A stretch of 9,589 nucleotides of DNA, from contig JAFGUL010000164.1 of the NCBI GenBank assembly GCA_016938535.1, positions 1 to 9,589 on the forward strand, given 5' to 3'. Source of the DNA: Candidatus Delongbacteria bacterium (GTDB taxonomy: Bacteria; Delongbacteria; UBA4055). Under the pieces are notes generated by a model. That model was given only the letters and a program-made list of their open reading frames with translations. It was not told the origin of the DNA and did no database searches. The position numbers were made by a program, and so were the translations under genes. Shown here piece after piece: positions 1 through 5,235 of the stretch; within the stretch, counting starts at the first letter, position 1; the number at the start of each line of letters is the position of its first letter.

Positions 1-314
1 CCTTTTGAAATATTGTGAAGTACATAGAGTCTCGATTTAGGATAAAGATCGCTCACTGCTTTACACAGAACGAAGATCAGAGATCTAATGTAAACACTCA
101 GTCCGTTCGGGCTCGTTCTGTCAATAAATTCTACCTCACAGCTGCTTATGACCGGGGTCGAAAGTTCTTTTAGAGTGTTGTTGACCAATGCCGCAATTAC
201 AGGATATTGAAGACCGTGATCAGTCTTATCTGCCAAATATGAGAGCGTTGTTCCGGCAGGAACCTGAATTTTCTCTCCGGTATTAAGTATTTTGATCTCT
301 GCGGTGGTAATCAT
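1..314 (-). CDS. TGS-domain nucleoside kinase (uridine kinase-like), N-terminal part
   Basis: Only the first 104 codons are in the window; the gene runs off the left edge. The visible part has a TGS domain (about residues 1-65, with the pattern V-P-A-G-T-T-L and the A-A-L-V-N-N segment also found at the N-terminus of threonyl-tRNA synthetase). A stretch then follows (about 68-104: N-G-L-S-V-Y-I-R-S-L, ending L-H-N-I-S-K-G) typical of the ThrRS-like linker in roughly 550-residue bacterial nucleoside kinases of the phosphoribulokinase/uridine kinase superfamily. In that family a P-loop kinase domain follows and phosphorylates a nucleoside, usually uridine or cytidine; that part lies outside the window, so activity is inferred. 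The ATG at 312-314 is 13 nt after the stop of the upstream beta-barrel gene, so the two are probably co-transcribed. The ribosome site (GGG about 6 nt upstream) is weak. A stand-alone TGS protein cannot be excluded. Confidence 0.78.
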   Translation of the reverse strand, partial: MITTAEIKILNTGEKIQVPAGTTLSYLADKTDHGLQYPVIAALVNNTLKELSTPVISSCEVEFIDRTSPNGLSVYIRSLIFVLCKAVSDLYPKSRLYVLHNISK

Positions 315-327
315 ATTTATCCCGTCT

Positions 328-1371
328 TTATTTGTAAATATAGATCATATCGACCTGGAATAAAACCCTTCCGACTTCTTCGGGTGAGAACATCTTACTG
401 TCGCTGTACCTGAAATTTAGGGCCATGCTTCCCAAATCTATTCCGGCAAAAACACCGACAGTATGCCTGACAGTCTTGCCTATGTCGGGCATGTTCGAAG
501 TGAATACTGACGGCAGGATCTGGTAATCAACAGAAAGCTTTATGTTCTTGTCGATCCTGTAACCGAGAATGAAATTATGCTCAGCCACCCACGGATAAGT
601 CAGCTGTCTGCCGTCATCCTTATCGTAAACTGTCTTAAAATTCTTATAGACAAAGGAATAGACGGCAAAATAATTTTTGTTCTTATAATTGAAACCTGTC
701 GAAGAATAAAACCTGTCAAAATACACATAATCGGGATTGACGGCATGATCACCGTAATCGAATTCCCAGAAAGAAGGTGAAACTACGCTTAAGAACATTG
801 ATGACCGTTTGTTCATTTTTTTGTTCATGAATATCCTGGCTGAAAAACCTGCTCTAGAATAAATTCTTTCAGACACGGGATCAAGCTGATTTACGGTATA
901 AGAAGACATCAGTGCATCAAAGGACATTCCTATCTGATGACCTTCAAGGTCAGATATTATACCCACAGATAAAGCGTCCCTTTTTTTTATCAGTTCCTCT
1001 CTTTCGCTCACATTCAATACTGCTTTGTAGGGGGTGTGATAGGAAATGAACGGCATGAAATCCTTTTTGTGGTTCCAGATAACGCTGAAGTTCTTTAGAA
1101 GATCTACATTTTCACCATTCTTGACATCTCTGCCGTAAAATGTTCCTTCCTGCTTCACGAAAACTGAACCTGAAACGATCAGTTTCATCCTGTTGTCGAG
1201 ATCGTCAAGATCTACCGGCAGAAAATCCAGCAAATATGCCCCGGTGCTCGATGAAAGTGCAGTCGGTCTTTCGTAGTTAAAATTCTCGTAAAGTACATAA
1301 TAGTTCCCTGTGCTTGCGCAGTAACTGAGCGCTGTCAGTATCAGTAAAATGTAAACAATTGCGGTTTTCAA
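328..1371 (-). CDS. Secreted protein, probable outer-membrane beta-barrel, uncharacterised
   Basis: 347 residues starting at a TTG codon. The N-terminus is a signal peptide (residues 1 to about 20: Lys2, then a hydrophobic run I-V-Y-I-L-L-I-L-T-A-L). Cys18 is preceded by Tyr, which fits a lipobox poorly, so signal peptidase I cleavage near Ala19 is more likely than lipidation. The rest has no membrane helix and is rich in alternating aromatic/hydrophobic strands, for example around 180-345 (repeated Y-x-F/F-x-Y patterns), ending V-D-M-I-Y-I-Y-K. That pattern suggests a small outer-membrane beta-barrel. I do not recognise a named family. The start is supported by a GGGGGAG Shine-Dalgarno 7 nt upstream, by the signal peptide it exposes, and by the absence of another Met before residue 62. 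The start codon overlaps the stop of the MscS gene (TTGA), implying translational coupling. Function unknown; structural assignment is inferred. Confidence 0.8.
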   Translation of the reverse strand: MKTAIVYILLILTALSYCASTGNYYVLYENFNYERPTALSSSTGAYLLDFLPVDLDDLDNRMKLIVSGSVFVKQEGTFYGRDVKNGENVDLLKNFSVIWNHKKDFMPFISYHTPYKAVLNVSEREELIKKRDALSVGIISDLEGHQIGMSFDALMSSYTVNQLDPVSERIYSRAGFSARIFMNKKMNKRSSMFLSVVSPSFWEFDYGDHAVNPDYVYFDRFYSSTGFNYKNKNYFAVYSFVYKNFKTVYDKDDGRQLTYPWVAEHNFILGYRIDKNIKLSVDYQILPSVFTSNMPDIGKTVRHTVGVFAGIDLGSMALNFRYSDSKMFSPEEVGRVLFQVDMIYIYK

Positions 1372-2303
1372 TTTATTTCTCCCCCGTCAGCGGTTCTCTC
1401 CGCTTTTTTACCTTCGGTTTTGTTGTTATAGAATCTTGTGGTCGGATATGCGAAATCTATATCGTCATGCTTAGCGAATTCAAGGAGTATTCTTTCCCAT
1501 ATATCGTTCTCAGCACCCCTCCTCTTCCTCGGTTCGCAAAGATACCTGAGAGTCAGCATTACTCCGCTGTCGAGCACTTTCGTATAAACGATCGGTGTCA
1601 GGTTTTTGTAGTATATCATGAATTTCTGGGCAGAATTCCTGATCCTTTCCATAGCTGTCTTCTCTTTTCCCTGATTAAGCTCTGTTATAATGTCGAGAAG
1701 TATCTTTTTAGCTTTTGCCCAGTTGCTCTCGAAAGTGACCAGCACGCCGATCTCGTTCCAGATCATCTCAAAACCTTTGTTGTAGTTGGCTAACGGTGAA
1801 ATAAAAAGCGTCCCGTTCGGAATATGAATAATTCTGCCCGTGCTCTGATCGGCATCCACCCAGTTACCTATTTCCATAAGAGTGAACTGAAATATCCTGA
1901 TATCTATAACATCGCCCTTATTGCCTCCTATCTCTACCCTGTCCCCAAGTTCAAGAGGTCTTCTCCATAAAATAAATATCCATCCTACGAAATTTGAAAG
2001 CGGATCTTTGAGGGCGATCGCTATACCGGCAGACAGCAGTCCGAGATAAGTTCCCATCTCTCCAATGCCTTCGAACCATATCCTCAAAAGTACTACAACA
2101 AGAATGAACATCCTGAAATAGCTTAAAGTTTTGTTCCACATATAAACGCTTTTGAGGTCCGATGTTTTTCTTCTGATCAGAATATTTACGGTGTAGTTCA
2201 GAAAATATATGATTATAAAGGCAATGATCGAATACAGTATCTTTAGCTGAATATTGTGATCAATTCCTACAACTTCCTCTATCCAGCCAATAATTTCTGA
2301 CAT
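1368..2303 (-). CDS. MscS-family small-conductance mechanosensitive ion channel
   Basis: 311 residues from the ATG at 2301-2303. Three membrane helices are visible at about 16-43, 56-78 and 84-115. The third is the pore helix with the MscS signature: small residues G-L-L-S-A-G-I-A-I-A-L-K-D-P-L-S-N-F, then the beta-domain entry R-R-P-L-E-L-G-D-R-V-E-I-G-G-N-K-G-D-V-I-D-I. The I-P-N-G segment near 161-164 is also typical. MscS channels form inner-membrane heptamers that open under membrane tension and release solutes during hypo-osmotic shock. The cytoplasmic domain carries an insert before I-H-I-P-N-G (N-W-V-D-A-D-Q-S-T-G) and a basic C-terminal tail. The frame can be extended to a GTG at 2343-2345 (325 residues), but the ATG at 2303 has AGGA 7 nt upstream and the GTG has no comparable site. 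It is the first visible gene of the minus-strand operon with the beta-barrel and nucleoside kinase genes. Confidence 0.93.
   Translation of the reverse strand: MSEIIGWIEEVVGIDHNIQLKILYSIIAFIIIYFLNYTVNILIRRKTSDLKSVYMWNKTLSYFRMFILVVVLLRIWFEGIGEMGTYLGLLSAGIAIALKDPLSNFVGWIFILWRRPLELGDRVEIGGNKGDVIDIRIFQFTLMEIGNWVDADQSTGRIIHIPNGTLFISPLANYNKGFEMIWNEIGVLVTFESNWAKAKKILLDIITELNQGKEKTAMERIRNSAQKFMIYYKNLTPIVYTKVLDSGVMLTLRYLCEPRKRRGAENDIWERILLEFAKHDDIDFAYPTTRFYNNKTEGKKAERTADGGEIN
1379..1385 (-). promoter_or_regulatory. Shine-Dalgarno site fixing a TTG start
   Basis: On the minus strand GGGGGAG lies exactly 7 nt before the TTG start of the beta-barrel gene and inside the last codons of the channel gene. 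It is the strongest anti-16S match in this operon and supports the non-ATG start. Confidence 0.65.
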
Positions 2304-2310
2304 ACTTGAA

Positions 2311-2314
2311 TCCT
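2311..2314 (-). promoter_or_regulatory. Ribosome binding site deciding the MscS start
   Basis: AGGA on the minus strand, 7 nt before the ATG at 2301-2303. It favours this start over the GTG at 2345 in the same frame. Confidence 0.5.
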
Positions 2315-2329
2315 GTTTTAATTTCTCCG

Positions 2330-2356
2330 GTATTAAATTTAACACATTTTTCTCAA
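2330..2356 (-). promoter_or_regulatory. Possible promoter for the MscS operon
   Basis: TTGAGA (2351-2356) and TAATAC (2330-2335) on the minus strand resemble -35 and -10 boxes, but the 15-nt spacer is short. If used, transcription would start near 2323, downstream of the alternative GTG at 2345, leaving the ATG at 2303 as the start. Weak evidence. Confidence 0.25.
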
Positions 2357-2381
2357 ATCCGAAAGTAATGAAATAATCTTA

Positions 2382-2410
2382 TTGATTTTTGTGCTGTTAT
2401 TGTTTAATTT
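2382..2410 (+). promoter_or_regulatory. Possible promoter for the cNMP-binding/MFS operon
   Basis: TTGATT (2382-2387) and TAATTT (2405-2410) are separated by 17 nt in the divergent intergenic region. Transcription would begin near 2417, which agrees with the ATG at 2448 as the start of the downstream gene. The -10 box is only a partial match to consensus. Confidence 0.3.
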
Positions 2411-2447
2411 ATACGATGAAGATAAATTAAGAGAACGAGCGGGGAAT

Positions 2448-3326
2448 ATGCTTTCGGAAAAAATACTTGAATATTTAAGCAGAAGTCTGTTATTTGAAGG
2501 CATAAGCAGTGATGAACTTCAGAAACTTGATCCTTCATTTTTTGAAATCAGAGAATACCAGAAGGATGATCTGATAATCGAGCAGAACGCAGATCCTGAC
2601 GGTATTTATCTGATACTTAAGGGTTCAGTAGTTATCAAAAAGACGACTATGAAGGAAAAGACGGAAGATAAAGAGAACAAGGAGATCATTCTCAACTACT
2701 GCGCAAAAAATGAATTCGTCGGTGAACTTGCGCTGGTGAGCAACAAGAAAAGAGCCGCCAATGTTTACTGTTTCAGCTCTATCTGTAAGATCATTTTTAT
2801 TAACACCGAAAACTTTTACAAGGTTTATGAGATCATCCCTGCAATTCAGAAGAACCTTGGAAAAACTATCGCGGAAAGGCTCGGTGAAACTTCAATAAGA
2901 GCGGCTAACGAGTCCAGCAAATATAAGAAACTCTACGAACTTCAGCTCGAAAATTCAATGCGTACAACGGAACTGCTAAAAGCTCAGAAGGAGTTCGAGA
3001 AACGCAATCAGGAACTTTTGCAGAATCAGCGCGAGATCAAAAGATCGGCTATCGTAGAAACGATCATGACCATGATAAATACGGTTCATCACGATTTCGA
3101 GAATCTGATCTACAAAGCCGGAGATCATCTTGCCAGGCTCGAAAAGAACACAGGAGAAACTGCATCCGAAGATGTTAAGAACGGTCTTTCGGATCTGTCG
3201 GAAACTCTTAATGCTCTTCATGACAAGCTTAAACTTTATTCGGATTCAGCTACTTTGGAGTTCGGTTACGACAAAAACGGCAAAAAGGTTATCGTATTCA
3301 AAAAAAATGAAGAAAAGAAAAACTAA
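2448..3326 (+). CDS. Cyclic-nucleotide-binding domain protein with coiled coil and DHp-like C-terminus
   Basis: 292 residues, with no signal peptide or membrane helix, so cytoplasmic. Residues about 12-135 form a cNMP-binding beta-roll: L-F-x-G-I near 15-19, D-G-I-Y-L-I-L-K-G at 51-59, and a phosphate-binding cassette F-V-G-E-L-A-L ... K-R-A-A at 90-104 with Gly92, Glu93 and Arg102 in the ligand-contact positions. No DNA-binding helix-turn-helix follows, so it is not a Crp/Fnr regulator. A charged coiled coil covers about 155-200. Residues about 200-265 resemble a two-helix histidine-kinase dimerisation/phosphoacceptor hairpin: H-H-D-F-E-N-L at 214-220 matches the N-H-E-I-N-N-P-L pattern, with His215 as candidate phosphoacceptor. 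The E-F-G-Y tail also fits. No HATPase domain is present. Start: the frame opens at a TTG (2382), but the ATG at 2448 begins just before the conserved fold; GGGG lies only 3 nt upstream, a weak site. The MFS gene follows after 15 nt. Ligand and partner are unknown. Confidence 0.85.
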   Translation: MLSEKILEYLSRSLLFEGISSDELQKLDPSFFEIREYQKDDLIIEQNADPDGIYLILKGSVVIKKTTMKEKTEDKENKEIILNYCAKNEFVGELALVSNKKRAANVYCFSSICKIIFINTENFYKVYEIIPAIQKNLGKTIAERLGETSIRAANESSKYKKLYELQLENSMRTTELLKAQKEFEKRNQELLQNQREIKRSAIVETIMTMINTVHHDFENLIYKAGDHLARLEKNTGETASEDVKNGLSDLSETLNALHDKLKLYSDSATLEFGYDKNGKKVIVFKKNEEKKN

Positions 3327-3341
3327 TCAAAGGATATTAAG

Positions 3342-4613
3342 ATGAGTTTATTCACTTATTTCAAATTCGAGGACGATACAAATCCGAAGATAAAAATCGC
3401 AGCATGGCTTTCATTTATTGCCGCTTTCGGAATATCGGGATGGATAGCGATGGCCACTAATTTCTCAGTTGAAGAATTAAATTTCAGTGCGTTCGACATG
3501 GGTATTGTCTGGTCTGTTAAGGAATTGTCCGTCATTTTCGGATTTATTATTTCTATACTGCTCGGATACATTTCGGAATCGAGGCTTCAGGGAGTTCTTG
3601 TTGCACTTGCGGGAACGGCAGTGATCCTGACCGGATTCTCAGGCACTGAAATATTTTTGATAAAACCGCTTTACAATATTCTGAACCCCGATAATATTCT
3701 TGCGGTAAATATGGCTTTTCTTGCTTTTATTGTCTCTATAACCTATAATTATTTCGAATCGTCCAGAGATTCTTTGATCAAACACAGCACAGACAGTCAG
3801 ATAACCGCTGTTTTTCTCGGAAAGATCACCGCATATTCTCTCGCCGGAACTGCCCTCGGATATTTTCTGATCTCCATAGTTGGATTTTTCAGTTTTGACT
3901 ATTCCTACATAGTTTATTATTCTATTCTGGGTTTTCCGCTTATTGTTGCCGGTGTTATGGGCACGAGTAAAGCTACGGCTACGAAATCATTTAAGGACAA
4001 TGTTGAACTTATTATCAGGGGAAAGTTCTTTAACTTCTATATTCTGACTTTTTTTACATCTTCCATGAATTTGATAATGGTGCTTTTTGGAATATTTCTT
4101 CTGGTTAAGAGATACAATCTGAGCCTTGGATATATAGGTCTTATATTTCTTACACACTCTGCACTGACTTTCTTTTTCAGGCATAAGGCTGTTGAGATAA
4201 TGAAGGCTAAAGGTGAAGATTTCACTATGAAGATCAGATACGGTGTTACATTTCTGTTCTTTATTTTCATCGCTTTCATGCCTATGATCACGGAATGGGA
4301 ATACACAGGGTTTATTATTCTTGCTCTGCTCGCAGTTTACGGTATTACTACACTTTTTGACAACTCGATAAAGAGTTTTATTTCTTATTTTGCCACACAG
4401 AACGAGCAGAGATCTAATCTTTTGATCTATACCCGTCTGAATCAGTTCTCAAAGATCATTATCCCTGTACTCGCGGGATGGCTGTGGATAAACTATGAGC
4501 CGTATTCGGTTTTCAGCCTCGGTGCGGTTTTCTCTGCGATCTGTCTTCTTGTATCGTTCAAGATCTATTCTGCATATAAGGACGACGGCTCAAATGAAGG
4601 TGAAGAAGAGTAA
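3342..4613 (+). CDS. Major facilitator superfamily transporter, substrate unknown
   Basis: 423 residues with about 12 hydrophobic helices (first near 18-40, second near 55-78, last near 385-412), the usual size for an MFS protein of the inner membrane. The loop after the second helix, L-L-G-Y-I-S-E-S-R-L-Q-G, is a degenerate form of MFS motif A (G-x3-D-R-x-G-R); Glu79 stands in the acidic position. The tail after the last helix is short and acidic (D-D-G-S-N-E-G-E-E-E). There is no signal peptide and no extra domain. AGGA lies 7 nt before the ATG, and the gene follows the cNMP-binding gene by 15 nt, so the two are probably one operon. This suggests, without proving it, that transport or its response is connected to the cNMP-sensing protein. 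Nothing visible specifies a substrate or direction. It is not an obvious close paralogue of the second MFS gene at the right end of the window. Confidence 0.88.
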   Translation: MSLFTYFKFEDDTNPKIKIAAWLSFIAAFGISGWIAMATNFSVEELNFSAFDMGIVWSVKELSVIFGFIISILLGYISESRLQGVLVALAGTAVILTGFSGTEIFLIKPLYNILNPDNILAVNMAFLAFIVSITYNYFESSRDSLIKHSTDSQITAVFLGKITAYSLAGTALGYFLISIVGFFSFDYSYIVYYSILGFPLIVAGVMGTSKATATKSFKDNVELIIRGKFFNFYILTFFTSSMNLIMVLFGIFLLVKRYNLSLGYIGLIFLTHSALTFFFRHKAVEIMKAKGEDFTMKIRYGVTFLFFIFIAFMPMITEWEYTGFIILALLAVYGITTLFDNSIKSFISYFATQNEQRSNLLIYTRLNQFSKIIIPVLAGWLWINYEPYSVFSLGAVFSAICLLVSFKIYSAYKDDGSNEGEEE

Positions 4614-4640
4614 GTCATTACAGACATTAAAGATGTTAAA
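4614..4640 (+). other. Short leader to the repeat array; no gene
   Basis: This gap between the MFS stop and the first repeat copy contains a small direct duplication, TTAAAGAT-G-TTAAAGAT, and no ORF or terminator. The whole gene-free stretch 4614-4999 is otherwise filled by the repeat array and the terminator. Confidence 0.4.
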
Positions 4641-4966
4641 GATAGTATAGTCCTATAAAACTTTCTGAGAATCAGATCAGGAAAAAGTCTGCCACATGAC
4701 TCGATCGCTAATCTGGAGAGTGGGTCTTTTGGCGGGTGAAGATAGTATAGACTTTCTGAGAATCAGGTCAGGAAAAAGTCTGCCACATGACTCGATCACT
4801 GATCTGGAGAGTGGGTCTTTTTGCGGGTGGAGATAGTATAGACTTTCTGAGATCAGTTCAGGAAAAAGTCTGCCACATGACTCGATCGCTGATCTGGAGA
4901 GTGGGTCTTTTGGCGGGTGAAGATAGTATAGACTTTTTCCTGACCTGAAACTCAGAAAGGTCATGT
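4641..4966. repeat. Tandem array of a 90-100 bp unit, three full copies and one partial
   Basis: Copy 1 is 4641-4740 (100 bp, with a 9-bp insertion TCCTATAAA after GATAGTATAG). Copy 2 is 4741-4831 (91 bp), copy 3 is 4832-4921 (90 bp), and a partial copy 4 covers 4922-4966. Each begins GATAGTATAG and ends with a stretch like TGGCGGGTGAA. Full copies differ at only a few positions over their whole length, so there are no variable spacers as in CRISPR. The unit contains GACTTT and AAAGTC as inverted ends of a roughly 31-bp core, plus a small GATC-N3-GATC palindrome. Frames running through it are not conserved, because 91 and 100 are not multiples of three, so it is best seen as non-coding. Origin and function are unknown; it may be one locus of a dispersed intergenic repeat family. 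Confidence 0.93.
4931..4962. repeat. Inverted copy of the repeat core inside the last partial unit
   Basis: After GATAGTATA, the last partial unit continues with a 32-bp segment that is the reverse complement of the 31-bp core of copy 2 (4750-4780): 29 of 31 positions match, with two mismatches and one extra G. The core ends, GACTTT and AAAGTC, are inverted repeats, so inversion or template switching between them explains the arrangement. With the core of copy 3 (4841-4870) it could pair into a stem of about 30 bp around a loop of about 60 nt. Confidence 0.85.
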
Positions 4967-4998
4967 AAAAAAAGACCGGAAAATGCCGGTCTTTTTTT
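4967..4998. terminator. Bidirectional intrinsic terminator
   Basis: A run of seven A, then GACCGG, a 6-nt loop (AAAATG), CCGGTC and seven T. The GC stem with A- and T-tracts on both sides works on either strand. On the minus strand it begins one base after the 3' end of tRNA-Arg and ends the tRNA transcript. On the plus strand it would stop transcripts leaving the MFS gene and the repeat array. Confidence 0.92.
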
Positions 4999-4999
4999 A

Positions 5000-5073
5000 T
5001 ACACCCAGAGGGGTTCGAACCCCCAACCGCCTGGTTCGTAGCCAGGTACTCTATCCAGTTGAGCTATGGGTGC
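5000..5073 (-). tRNA. tRNA-Arg (anticodon ACG)
   Basis: A full cloverleaf can be drawn on the minus strand. The acceptor stem is GCACCCA with TGGGTGT (first pair a G-T wobble), the D stem GCTC with GAGT, the anticodon stem CCTGG with CCAGG around loop CTACGAA, and the T arm GGGGG-TTCGAAC-CCCTC. The discriminator is A. Anticodon ACG reads CGN arginine codons after deamination of A34 to inosine, which requires TadA. The 3' CCA is not encoded and must be added by a CCA-adding enzyme. It is co-transcribed with tRNA-Ser 15 nt upstream. Confidence 0.96.
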
Positions 5074-5088
5074 AGGACTATTTCATTG

Positions 5089-5172
5089 CGGAGACGGTGG
5101 GATTCGAACCCACGTTTCCTTGCGGAAACACGCTTTCCAGGCGTGCGCCTTAAGCCGCTCGGCCACATCTCC
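5089..5172 (-). tRNA. tRNA-Ser (anticodon GGA)
   Basis: On the minus strand, acceptor GGAGATG pairs with CGTCTCC (one T-G wobble). The anticodon stem CACGC/GCGTG encloses loop CTGGAAA, giving anticodon GGA for UCC/UCU serine codons. A long variable arm (TTTCC-GCAA-GGAAA), diagnostic of a class II tRNA, precedes the T arm GTGGG-TTCGAAT-CCCAC. The discriminator is G, as expected for serine. The following bases are CAA, so CCA is not encoded. It is the first gene of the tRNA transcript. Confidence 0.96.
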
Positions 5173-5193
5173 GTTCGCTTTCAAAGAGCGGTA

Positions 5194-5222
5194 AATATAA
5201 CTCTTATCGCCTGTAAAGTCAA
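5194..5222 (-). promoter_or_regulatory. Sigma70-type promoter of the tRNA-Ser/tRNA-Arg operon
   Basis: On the minus strand TTGACT (5217-5222) and TATATT (5194-5199) are separated by exactly 17 nt, close to the TTGACA/TATAAT consensus. Transcription should start near 5187, about 15 nt before tRNA-Ser. The -35 box lies 13 nt after the stop codon of the lipoprotein gene, so read-through from that operon could also reach the tRNAs; no terminator is seen between them. Confidence 0.85.
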
Positions 5223-5235
5223 CATCACTCATTGC

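Noticed and set aside
1359..1793. 144-residue plus-strand ORF antisense to the channel gene
   Set aside because: It lies wholly opposite the MscS coding sequence, which has clear family motifs; the antisense peptide shows no recognisable domain.
2382..2447. Extended N-terminus of the cNMP-binding protein from TTG 2382
   Set aside because: The extra 22 residues have no ribosome site at their start and overlap the likely promoter, and the conserved fold begins after the ATG at 2448.
4677..4964. 95-residue minus-strand ORF with repeated peptide S-L-Y-Y-L-H-P
   Set aside because: It only reads through the tandem DNA repeat. The 91-bp unit shifts frame, so the last repeat is translated differently, and there is no convincing ribosome site or independent coding signal.
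4641..4966. CRISPR array
   Set aside because: The whole 90-100 bp unit is conserved, with no unique spacers between short repeats, and no cas genes are nearby.
4967..5172. tRNA-adjacent attachment site of an integrative element
   Set aside because: No duplicated tRNA 3' end and no integrase are seen in the window; the repeats next to tRNA-Arg do not match the tRNA sequence.
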